Shown here: in pieces, positions 20,449-38,153 of the stretch
Numbering within the stretch: the stretch's first letter is position 1
Layout of the letters: each line of letters begins with the position of its first letter
Assembly (NCBI GenBank): GCA_004802725.1
Contig: SGPM01000266.1
Coordinates: forward strand, 1 to 39,053
Length of the DNA stretch: 39,053 bases
Origin: Antrodiella citrinella
Taxonomy: Eukaryota > Basidiomycota > Agaricomycetes > Polyporales > Steccherinaceae
Reading direction: 5' to 3'
Position numbers and translations under genes: made by a program
The notes under the pieces: model-generated
What the model was told of the DNA's origin: nothing
The model's database searches: none
What the model saw: only the letters and a program-made list of their open reading frames with translations

Positions 20449-22496
20449 TCAAGGATACACCACGCCATCCACCTTCGTCGCCAACCCCACCGCGACCTCC
20501 TTCCCATGCTCCTTCACATACCGATCCATCTTCGCCTTCCTCGCAGCGTGGGTCAACACCTTCTTATCCTCCTTCGTCAACGCCTGCGACGGCAGCGACG
20601 CCGCAAACGCATTCAGCGGCTTCACAGGAGTCCACGCCACACCGTCCGCACGCAGACCCTTCTCGTCGATCCCAAACACCTCCACGACATCCACCGCACC
20701 GTTCTTCTCCGCGTCCGCCGTGAAACTTTCCTTGATCTCCGCCGCAAGCGGGTGCCACTCCGCCACACCGACCTTCACAAGGCGGTTCGCCGGCGCGACG
20801 TGCGAATCGAATCCCTCCCCGCTGACACCGCGACCCTTCTGGTTGGGCGAAGACCGCAGACCGAAGATCCCACCGCGCTCGCCTTTGAGGGCTTGAGTGA
20901 GTTGAGAAGTGAGCGACTGCATCCGTGTGATGCGCAAGCTGCGCATCCGCGAGGTGAACGACGCGCAGTGCCTGCGTTCTTCGGGTGGGACCGTAGCGTA
21001 GAACGGTGTGCCGCGTTCCATGCCCCGCGAGAGGCGGGCGACGGACATGGCGATGGGGCGCGTGGAGAACGTCAGCGACAGGATGGGTCGCCAGAAGGGC
21101 GTCTCGGTGAGGGTGCTGAGGTATTGCTGACGAGCGGTGACTGCTCTGTCAAGTGGAATGGGTGCGACGTCGGTAGCGGCGAGCTCTGGAATCTCAGCGG
21201 CGCGTGCGATCGCGCTGGTGTGGAAAGATCGAATGAACTTCGAAGGGGAGGCTGTCGAAGCTTCGGCGACGGAGGTCACCAGGTCATCGGTTGTGGGTGC
21301 AAGTGCGTCGTCCCAAGTCACCTTGACGGTCGTCACCAGCGGGTCGTCTTCAGTAGCCACTTTGCTGGCCATGGGATGGAAGTCCGTCTCTGCGGTAGGG
21401 GGCTCGAATCCACTAGGGTGTACGACTGACCCATCGGGCAACTTCACCTCGACTGGAATCTTCTCTGGCGAAACCTTAGTCTGGGCTGCAACACCCTCGC
21501 TGAGGATGCCAGCACTCAGTTCGGCCATTAGACCACCTTCCTCCTCCTTGCGCTCTGCGATAGTATCACGCTGGCGCTTGCGTTCAATGTAGTAGGTGGG
21601 AACGACATTGTCGTCTGCATCTTGGGATGGTTTGTGAGGACGAGCCCACGACGACGTGGGTATGTTCGCCCGCTCTTCAGGTGTAGTCCTGGGAGGACTC
21701 TCTGACGCGTCTGACGCAAGACTGATAGAGGAAGAATGGAACAAGCTTCTCTGGGCGCTCGACGTAGACGCAGTGGGAGTGAGAGTATCGACAGCAAGGA
21801 GGTGCCCTCTTGACTTTGCAGCACGCCTCATAGACTTGTTCAGCCATGGCCAATCTGCATTATCCATGTCCTCAAGACACTTTCCGGGAGCTTTAGCACT
21901 GTTGTACTTGTCGAGCGCGGAGACAAAGTCGCCCTCCCTGCAAACAGCGACGATGTGCTTGTGTGCTCGTGGCTGACCCTGTCCATGACAGATAGAATAG
22001 CGCGACTCAAGGAGGAAGACGGTATGAGGTTCGTAGGCAGCGGGAGAGGGTGCCTCGTACACGGTCTTGGAGTCCGTGTAGTAGCCACCGGGGAGCCAAT
22101 GTGTATGTCGGATAGTTGTGGGTCGAGTGAAACCGCCTTCATACCTGCACATAGAGTTGTATGTCAGCGAACAGGCAACTAGCGGTGCAGAGATCACAGG
22201 TGAACCAGTTCTGCGAACGAGATAATGACGGCGGATGCAGATAAAGACACGACGTACGTCTTGGGAGGGGTCAGAACGCGAGTAATGTCCATACGCTCAT
22301 CTCGCTCTGCCTTGCGCATACGTCGAGCAGTGATAACAGTGGCCTCTGCCTCAGACTTGGGTGCAGAGCGAATTCGAGCTTGCTCTGACTTGGGTATGTG
22401 CGGGCTCATAGCGCCGGGTTTGGGCGGGGCGGGAGGCTTGCTTGTGTTGTTGGACGACAAGCGCCGCATGCGTACGCGCATTCCGCTGCTAATCAT
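20449..22496 (-). CDS. Unrecognised conserved-looking protein, 644 aa, possible mitochondrial import signal
   Basis: Two exons, 22496-22258 and 22144-20449, joined in frame to give PPKTYEGGFTRPTTIRHTHW; the intron has GTACGT and a TGCAG acceptor. I do not recognise the family. The N-terminus (MISSGMRVRMRRLSSNNTSK) is basic and Ser-rich and could be a mitochondrial presequence. Residues about 80-180 look folded, with LPGGYYTDSKTVYEAPSP, AYEPHTVFLLESRYSICHGQ and HIVAVCREGDFVSALDKYN. A long polar linker follows (Thr/Ser/Pro-rich, with RKRQRDTIAERKEEEGG). The C-terminal 200 residues again look ordered: FWRPILSLTFSTRPIAMSVA, FYATVPPEERRHCASFTSRM and a closing MDRYVKEHGKEVAVGLATKV. There is no membrane helix. 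Codon use and splice sites are normal, so I treat it as a real gene. Confidence 0.7.
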
Positions 22497-23440
22497 GGTT
22501 GTGGAGGATGTCGACGACGACGACGGGGAGGGCTAAAAGGATGGCAGAAGGTAGAGGGAGAGGCGGGCGCACTTTATAAATTGGGCAACTCGGGAATAGA
22601 AGCGCCTTGGAGCGGGGTTACGTAAGGACGGCCCCACCGATGGTTTCCTTTTGTGGCGAATGGGTGTGGAAAGTGGGTGTGGNNGGTTGGAAGGGGACGA
22701 GTCGCTTAGGGTCCCCGCTGATAGAAGTCTCGCAAGGCATCAGCCTAGTGTCGGCGGTACGCTCGTTCTCAGGGCGTATCTTNTTATTCTCAANCANTGA
22801 AGTCCCCGTTCAGCCGCGAATAACGAGCAACTGCTCTCCACGACCGCTGCTCGCGATCGTCACGTCTGGTTTTGACATCATNTCAGTCCTCGCCGTCGGT
22901 TGCAGCATTTCGTTGACTGCGATCAACCCAGGCANGCGTGGCACATTGTTGTCGCGGAATTTCCCAACAGCCTCGTGGCACAACCATCTGGTCATTCTTG
23001 ATGGCAGCTCATCCGACATACTTACGTCTACAGCGTGATATAATCGTGGAGGGTGATTTGGCTGCCTCCGCCGTACGTTCAGAATAATAGTATACGAAGC
23101 AGCGGACCGGAAGTGCTGAGNGGTATCACTAGACGATCAAGTCAGTTCGGANATGTCGAAGCACTCGGCCATTGCTGAATTTGCTGTCTTGGNCTGACAT
23201 TCGCGATGAACCATGACCAATTTTCAAAGAGCAGCAGGCGCCACCGTGACTATACAGGGAGGAACGCTCTGTNGCGTAAGACCGAGCTTTGGTGAATGAT
23301 ACAATACAATTTTATCAGAGATTCACGAATCGCGATGCAGCAAGGAGGTCCAACGCATGATATTTGTTAGCAGGATGGGTTCACAAGATCCAAACCCTAC
23401 GCCAGAATGGCTCAACACTGGCAAGACGTGTTTCCAGCTT
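22497..23440. other. Spacer and N-containing stretch without a secure gene
   Basis: Holds the promoter of the 644 aa gene (first about 120 bp), then sequence with single N bases from 22683 onward. A 69 codon minus-strand frame (23019-22810; SRMTRWLCHEAVGKF, VNEMLQPTAR) has protein-like composition but no recognised family and no clear exon partners. It may be a degraded exon. Isolated N bases suggest low read depth, so frames here are unreliable. Confidence 0.4.
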
Positions 23441-24549
23441 CTAATTCTCTCCTGGAACCAGTGTTCTTCCCCTATCCGAATCAGAGGCCCACCAATCGTA
23501 TTCCCAGTCGGACTCCNATCCATGTTCCGACATCGNTTTTCCGGACAGGTCCCTCAGATACGCGTAGTCGGGTTGTTGCTCGAAAGTCAGAGACCGGCAG
23601 TGCTCGAAGAAAGGCNTAAGGCACGGAGGAGATTNNGCAAGGAGGTCCGAGAACGCGCTTCACCTCGCCCATTTTCTTGAGTTTCGCGGCGAGAGACTCT
23701 GCCCAGATNCCTTGCCAAGGGCGGTAGCCATGGAGGAGGTACAGGAGAAGAAACNCGNTGGCTTATATGTCGTCACGACGGCTGGGTGCTCAGGCTGGTA
23801 AAAAGCAAATAAAATGAATTGAGCTGTGGCAGAGACAANATTTTCAAANATGTCTACGAACCTAAACCAAAGTGCACGTTATGGCTGGCATATCGAGGTG
23901 TGCCTATGGCGTCGCGTCGCTCCCTGAACGGCATATGCACACCGTTTTCGGGATCAAGGTACAATTTGGCGTAACCCATGTCAAGGAAATGAAGCCGTTT
24001 GTATTCCTGAAAGAGGCCTNAGGCAAAATTCTCAGGACTGATGTCATGATAGATCAGACCCCGACCATGAATGTCCTTGATTGTGGTGAGCTGAATAAGT
24101 CTGGTTAAGANGGTTCCTTCAATTATCAACTGCGTTATGAACACTCACCATCTGCTCTCCAAGCATAAAGNTCGTCTTCAGTGAAAACGCACCTAGACAA
24201 ACGTGCCGCAAACTTCTCAAGTGTAGGTCCCAATTTGTCCGTGACGAGGACATTGCAATTCCCGTCCTGCCCTTACCAATGAACCCGCGGTACGCCCTGT
24301 ACACCTTCGAGCTGCGCGTACACTGCCGGCAACTGAGGTCTCGTCTTCTCGCTCAGCTCAACTTTGATGGCGACTTGAGCACCCGTGTGCACCTGGTTCG
24401 CGCTCCAAACGTTCGCTGTATGGCGCACGCAGCGGTATGAGCAGACAATACTGAATCAAATCTGACACGGACGGACTTGAATGCGCCCCGGATCCTATGA
24501 GGGATTCGACTTGATAGCAACCAGGTATGCGAACCATAACATATACCAT
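23441..24549 (-). pseudogene. CK1-like protein kinase, divergent and probably broken
   Basis: Minus-strand exons spell a casein kinase 1-like fold in order: YQVESLIGSGA (Gly loop), VHTGAQVAIKVELSEKTRP (VAIK lysine), NVLVTDKLGPTLEKFAARLS, a GTGAGT intron, IKDIHGRGLIYHDISPENFA, FLDMGYAKLYLDPENG, RRDAIGTPRYASHNVHFGLG, SRRDDI, FLLLYLLHGYRPWQG, CRSLTFEQQPDYAYLRDLSG and ESDWEYDWW, with TAG at 23443-23441. Unlike typical CK1, the catalytic loop is Y-H-D-I-S-P-E-N, not H-R-D-x-K-P-x-N, so the catalytic-loop Lys is Ser, and the DFG is DMG. A TAA directly follows RRDDI, and N bases interrupt several exons. It may be a pseudokinase or pseudogene, or a gene spoiled by poor sequence. The start overlaps the end of the HAD-like frame. 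Confidence 0.6.
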
Positions 24550-25325
24550 GGGGGGACCGGTGTCACGGGCTCTTCCGGAGCTGGAGCAGCACTGGGATCC
24601 GCAACAATCGGGAGTAACGCATCCAAATCTGCAATGGAATAGGCAGGCGACATAATACGCATTCGAACGTTCGCGTTGCGACTCCCGGCCCGCCGAATGA
24701 AAGCGGTAGGACGGCCTGCTCGGCCTGCTTGTTCTGTGACACCGACCAAGTCTGATGTGACGACTAGAACTTCATTGGCAGAGACCGTTGGGTCCCGTTT
24801 CTGGCAGAGAGACAGCAGCCCTCCCCCAGTTCCCCAAACTCCGTCTTGAGCATCGAGCAGACTGGAAGACACGCCTGGAATCGATGAGACGATGTTGCGA
24901 GTCGTATTGTCCATGACAGAGCTTGGGAGAGCTAGAACAATGTAACCAAGGTCCACCAGAAGAGGATATAGCAGCAGGAACATCTCGGTACAAACTCGAT
25001 TCACGTAGGCGGTCCAAGACACCATTAATCGTCCAACTTGAGATAAAGACTCCAAGGTACCGAGCCACCTTGTTGGATGATGCGGATCCCACGTTTAGTA
25101 CCCTCGGCACGCCGAAGCGTCTCATGCTCGACGTAGAGACTGAGTAGTTCGGAGGGAGAGAAAGCATGCACAGAGGGTGGAAACAGAGATGTAAGTGCAT
25201 CTTGCAGCGGGCCGTCGCGATCCTGCGACGGATGAGCATCGGAGCATCGCGCAGAGCATTCATCGCGATCTTACCACAAGAGCATGAACATCCAGCACGA
25301 TCGCCTTGATATTCCCGGGGATCAT
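24495..25325 (-). pseudogene. HAD-superfamily hydrolase-like gene with disturbed frame
   Basis: Starts MIPGNIKAIVLDVHALV (25325-25275), an HAD motif I strand with the nucleophile position D-V-H. A 52 bp intron (GTAAGA...GCAG) follows, then DRDGPLQDALTSLFPPSVHA, FSPSELLSLYVEHETLRRAE. The frame then changes; later parts read GYIVLALPSSVMDNTTRNIV (motif II-like strand), SLLDAQDG, and NEVLVVTSDLVGVTEQAGRA, GRPTAFIRRAGS, YSIADLDALLPIVADPSAAP. The last block is like the C-terminal half of haloacid dehalogenase-type proteins, where a G-x-x-TA-I-R motif follows the VLVV strand. The usual T after D-x-Y-G is missing from motif I. I could not find a splice pattern that keeps one frame between about 25090 and 24990, so it is either decayed or affected by sequence errors. 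Confidence 0.5.
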
Positions 25326-25376
25326 AGCGGGTACTGCACTTGCCTGTTCTAACTCAGGCTCCGGTTCATCATCTTG

Positions 25377-26521
25377 TCAGTCGCGATCGTCGATCCAACC
25401 GTTCGCCCATTCGTCTTCGGTTTCTGACGGAGGATTGTAATCACAGATTGCTGGAAGGGACTTGAGGTAATTTGCAGATGGGCGTCGAGCATCCGCTATG
25501 GGGTCCGGAATACGCTCTTCCGTGGCACGAATCTTGAGGCCCGAAATACAATATCGCTTGAAGGCTGCGGGGGGATGACCTTCACTCATGTTGAACGTTG
25601 AGCATTGCCCGCTTCGTTGCTCTGCATTCACAAAGACTTACCTTTGGCATGGACTCCATATACGCTAGAGTCGAACTGCAACCCTGCCACGTATAAGCCT
25701 CGTACAACCTCATGCAAGGACAGGTCTGTCTTCGCTCAGCATGTAACCGGAAGTCGGAGTCACTCACTGGCGCATCAAAGCCTGCTCTTCAAAGACCCCA
25801 TTTTCAAGGCTGGCCGGGAGTGCAGTGAAGGGAAGCGCATCTAACATGAGCTGGGCATAGCTGTGCCCTACGTCAATATGCCTAGGTAAGTTGTCACTCC
25901 AAGTATCCCAACCCGACCCAGGTTCGTCTCTTCTTTCCGTATAATGAAAACCAGGTAAAGATGCTTGCGTTGCGGATCGCATCTATGAGCTTTGCGAGAC
26001 TGGGTTTATCTAGTTGGTACTTTTGATTCTTTAGCAGTTGGTCCGTCAGATCGACATTGTTGAAGAAGCGGCCGGCCCATGAACCCTGGAGTGATGGAGA
26101 GGTAGAGAGGTAGATCGAACGGAAGGGGAGGCGAGACCGTCAAAGCACCTAGGCTGTTGTCGTACGTGGTCTGTGTGCGCGAGTGGCCGATGAGTAAAGT
26201 ATTCACTGCATCCGTGCCATAGTGGTTTTTGATTGAAGACAACAAACAAGCTGGGTCGCACCGATCTTATCTCTGGCTTGGGTAGATAAAGAGCAAGAAA
26301 AGGTGTGGTGGGTAGTCTGAGTGCAATCCGATGTCCATGTGCTACAGCATAAGTAGGTAGGTGGGTTGTCAGTCTTGCAGCGACAAACGAATGTGCCACC
26401 GACCATGGTAGAAGTTGAACAAGGATGCTTACCCCTAGAAACTTGCTTCCGCATTCCGCCGATCCATGCCGCGTCATACATGAGTGCTCACGAACGAAGA
26501 GACGTCGTTCCGGGTGGACAT
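25377..26521 (-). CDS. Unrecognised multi-exon gene upstream of the HAD-like gene
   Basis: A likely start at ATG 26521 gives MSTRNDVSSF before GTGAGC (26491). Later stop-free pieces have good protein character: HYGTDAVNTLLIGHSRTQTT, LPFDLPLYLSITPGFMG, WDTWSDNLPRHIDVGHSYAQ, LMLDALPFTALPASLENGVF, LHEVVRGLYVAGLQFDSSVY and RRPSANYLKSLPAICDYNPP, ending WIDDRD at TGA 25379-25377. Exon borders between them are not settled. After the stop the same frame continues as an acidic stretch (QDDEPEPELEQASAVPA) straight into the MIPGNI start of the HAD-like protein, so the two may once have been one polypeptide. I cannot name a family. The exact span is uncertain. Confidence 0.45.
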
Positions 26522-26701
26522 GGTAGAAACAAATGACGCGAAGCTCGAAGATAGCCAGGAAGGCATTTGGTGGTAAGTCTCCTAAATCGAGGTTTCAGAG
26601 GTAAGATTACAATTCAAAGATCATCTAATGGAACACAGGACAAAGGAAGTAGCAAGGAAGGGAAAACAACACCTGCTCGTAAAACACAACACTGTACTGT
26701 A

Positions 26702-29471
<2,770 letters not shown>

Positions 29472-29805
29472 GTCGACGCGAGAAGCACACGTGCGAGTGA
29501 AATGAGTGGTATGTAGTGTACAGGGAAGGGCCTGCAAGTCAGAGTTATACTCAGGGCGAACTGAGTCTTAGTGAAGAGTGAGTTTGAGCGCGAGCGCATG
29601 GGGATGCCTGCAGATGCTTTGACAGACGCTGGATATTTTCGCACGATCACGTCGCCACAGTTGTACCCTCGGTCATTTCTTGTTTGTCACGGAAAGCACT
29701 CAACGAGCATCGAGGAAGAGAACGATAATACCAAGCTAGTAACATGGCAAGCCAACTATAAAATCTGGTATGAAATACTGTAGAGTCACCATTCCATGAA
29801 ACAGC
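29472..29805. other. Spacer between Nbs1 3' end and PRP43 start
   Basis: 334 bp that should contain the Nbs1 terminator and the PRP43 promoter (both genes on the minus strand). No clear TATA box, and no other open frame of interest. Confidence 0.5.
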
Positions 29806-32800
29806 TCATCGTTTCCTTTGATTTCCGAAACCCTTGAACCCCAATTCATCGTCGTCCGAATCGTCATCCACAGGCCTGCCACGCCGAGTCTGAGTCTGAG
29901 TCGCAGCCCTCCTTGGTGGTGCCTTCCGTTGCTCAGGCTCACTGTCTTCTTTATCTGCTTTAGCCTGAACAGACTCGTCGTCGTCTGACTCGATAACCAG
30001 CGCTACCTGCTTCCCTTTCCCCTTAGCTTGTGTGGGTTTCGAAGGCCCTGACTGTACGCTGCCAGCCCTGCTCCGAGGTCCAGACTTCTCGCCTGCGGAG
30101 GCTTTCGTGTTTCTGCGCTTCATGAGAGGCAAGACATTGTCGGAGTCTGAGTCTGATTCGACCGCACGACCTTTGCGTTTATTCCTGCCTGACCCTTCAG
30201 ATTGGCTGTCAGCTATCCGAATATCTGTTATGAATCAGTATCCGGTGGAAGTCCTCGTATGTAAGAACGCTCACTGGCCCCGAAATTGAACTCAGGTTGC
30301 TCCTCTGCTACGAGCTCGATAAGTGCACGCTTTTCTCCCGAAGATTTCTATTCCCCCTTCGGTCAGCCTCGAGAGAGAGAAACCGGACAACGAAGACACT
30401 AACCTTCTTGAACTTCTTGAAATCCGGCTTACCCTCCCAGTCCAATCTCTCTTCACCTCGCCTGTACACTCCCTGATCTTTCCTCGGTTCTTTCCTGAAC
30501 ACATCCATCTCAACCACGACCATGAAGTTCCCTCTCAGGTTACCGTCGTCTCCGAACTCCTCCAGCACGGCCCATTCGTTCGCCACCTCCTGCCGTCTCA
30601 AGTCCGGTTTAGCGATGCGTAAGTTGTTGAATTCTCGATCAAAGTCGTCTTCCTTCTTCTTGCCCCGTTTGGTGGAGGCCACCGCCTTCAAAAACGCGTC
30701 GTCTTTGTCCTCCTTGCCGTCCGAAGCGCCCTTGCTCTTCTCTGCCTTGGCGGTGGTGACCTTCGCAGACTTTCCGGGGACCTTGGCCTTGGTCTTCTCA
30801 GCAGGTTCGGTGGTCTTCTTCGCACTCTTCTCCGTTGTCTTCTCGGGTACGACGGGCTCTTCTGGACCTGCTGTGCGCGCTCTATGTCGTGGGTGTTCTT
30901 CGTCGACCATCTCAACATCCTCTCCGTCGACTTTACGCTTCTGTCCTCTCGGTGCAGATTGCGTAGCCTGTGTCTGCGAACGCTCCAAGATACTTTCCTC
31001 TTCCTCTTCTGCAACTACGTTCAGTACTACAGCAGTCCCTGATCCCGACCCACTTGCTTGCCGCTCGATCTCGCTTTGTGTGAAACTTTGCTTCTGGGTG
31101 AACATCGACTTATATTCTTGCATATCGGATTGGGCAATCCTATCAGGATCACTCTCGTCGAAGAGCGCTTTGAACTTCTTGTGAGCGGGCTCAACGCTTT
31201 CGCTAGGCGCAAAGTCGGCTTGGCTTGCTTGAGTAGCACCGAGGCGTCGTTTGGCACGGCGAATGGGTGTGGGAGGCTGCCGAATCAGTGTTTATTTAAT
31301 GTTTGCATTTTCCAATGAGAAGATGAACGTACCACTTTCGGACGATCTGACGGTTCTGGCACGGGTGAGAGCGCGCGCATAACTGTATCACCGTCCAATA
31401 TAGCGGAGGGATCGTCAATGCCGACGATAGTCGGGGCGGGTGTACGCGCTCGACGCACAAGCTAATAGAGTCATTTTAGTTCGTGAAGTCTTCCTTGAGC
31501 AATATACCCACCGTTCTCTTAGGCGGCGGGGGCGGTAGCAGTGGTGCAGCATCTTGGTCATCCTCAGCATTCGTTGACCGAGGTACTCCAGATTCTGGCG
31601 GCGGCATAGACGGAGCAGGCGGTTGCTCAGATGGTGTATTTGCAATTGCAGCCGAGGCAGCACGACCAGCACGTCGAATCACTTTGCGTGGGGGTCCACT
31701 GGGCCCAGGCCCGGGGACATGAGCGGGTGGGGGCAAGGCAGTCTGAGCATACGACGGCTCCTCGGCAAGGGTATTCGGTACAACGTCAGGTATGGGCGAC
31801 GCAAAACGGTTGATCACTGCGATAGCATGATTGAGCATGCCACATTGAGATATGCCTTGAATCAATGACATACCTTGACCGGAATCAGAGAGCTTGCAGT
31901 CAATATAAGACATGTCAACATGAACCACCGCAGACACCAACTTCTCCAGGCGAACAAACTTCAGACGATACCTGTACGAACAGCGTAAGCATTAGTATCG
32001 TTACCAACCTGTAGAACGTACAGTGCGGCTTCTTGAACGAACTCCATCCATTCATCTTCCCCTAGTGCCGTACCCATCGCATGCTCGTCTGCAACCAGTA
32101 TCAAATCCTTGCCTTTGGTGCTGCCTTTCGCGAGAACGCTATGAAACCCCTTTCGACCTCCATTGACGGATAAGCATTCATAATCCCCACCACCTCGTTT
32201 GACGAGATCTTTGTCGTCCGAGCTTGCTTCTCGTCCTTTTTCGCCAATGAAAATGAATCTGTGGTCTCTAAGCATATCTACCCGCGTCTCATCCGGCTCC
32301 CAGGTACTGACTGTCCGCAATGTCGACGGTATCGAGGGGGAATAGTCTGGTCTGTGTTCCGACACACGAGGTAGGTTATATAGTCGTTCGAGTGCAGATG
32401 GACCGTTGTCGTTATCCGTTTGTCCAAGAGCTAAGACAGCGTTGAGCCAATCGGGCTTCACGAGGGAAGCGAGCGATATCAGGGAGGCAGCGACTGCGGG
32501 CTTAAGAGTGTAGGAAGAAACCAAGTGATGGGTGACACCACTATGTGGGGTCATGACAATGGAGATTCCTGCATAGTTAGGGTCAGAAAGCAAAGATGTG
32601 GTGAGGAGTACTCGAGGTTATTGACGTACCGAGCGCGGCGCATTCTTGGACAGGAGGTTTGAACGAATCGGAGGGCAACGACGAGTAACAGCATGTCTTC
32701 TCCCATCGTACCCTAACAGATGTGTTGGTACGTGAGCTTAGGTCCAATGTTGTGCACTCACGTTATGGTGGAGTCGCCGAGAATGTAGAAAACATCTCCA

Positions 32801-33224
32801 TCACGCATCTCATGGGAGGACCCCGGGTTTATGCTGACCTGCACATCGTCTGCCTGAACAAACAGCTTTCGCTCTTTGCTGCCTTTGTTTATGACTTCCA
32901 GAGTCGGAATAAACCCAGGGTCGTTCTGTAATGCGGGGTAAGTGGTAGAGCCAGTGGTTAAGAAGGATCTCACTGACAGCATTCTCTTCCGAATAGTTGC
33001 CTACGATGATAACAATGTGCTCCTGATGAATGGATTTGTGATTCACCGTCAACGGTTGCCTCTTCCGACCAAGGGTGTAGGTCTTTCCTGGTTTCAAAAG
33101 CTTCGTCTCTTCAATGAGATGCGTTGAGACATGGTTCACAGAATCCAACAATGAGACCGAACGCACTTTCGAAGTTAACAACCCCGATTGTCTCCCCATC
33201 GAATGGACCTGTACAAACCCACAT
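29806..33224 (-). CDS. NBS1: Nbs1/nibrin, DNA-damage subunit of the MRN complex
   Basis: 953 aa from eleven exons: 33224-33183, 33106-32978, 32925-32762, 32712-32630, 32568-32022, 31971-31874, 31816-31512, 31461-31333, 31276-30404, 30347-30275, 30224-29806. It partners Mre11-Rad50 at double-strand breaks in the nucleus. It starts MWVCTGPFDGETIG, with the family's Met-Trp start. The FHA domain has KPGKTYTLGRKRQPLTVNHK, with the phosphate-binding Arg at about 28, and later MRDGDVFYILGD. The tandem BRCT region covers ISIVMTPHSGVTHHLVSSYT, LVKPDWLNAVLA, EWMEFVQEAALYRLKFVRLE and SAVVHVDMSYIDCKLSDSGQ. A long polar linker follows. PDFKKFKK at about 784-790 matches the Mre11-binding FKKFxK motif, and the acidic tail DDELGFKGF plus basic end fits the ATM/Tel1-binding motif. 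It is longer than human NBS1 (754 aa), owing to the linker. Confidence 0.92.

Positions 33225-38153
<4,929 letters not shown>

Noticed and set aside
20506..21429. 307 codon plus-strand frame opposite the 644 aa gene
   Set aside because: Arg/His/Leu-rich composition typical of an antisense shadow; the minus-strand gene has an intron and ordered segments.
24495..25055. Minus-strand 186 codon frame read at first as a helicase C-terminal fragment because of TEQAGRAGRP
   Set aside because: No other helicase motif is present; the VLVV strand followed by GRPTAFIRR and the upstream IKAIVLDVH fit a HAD-type protein better.
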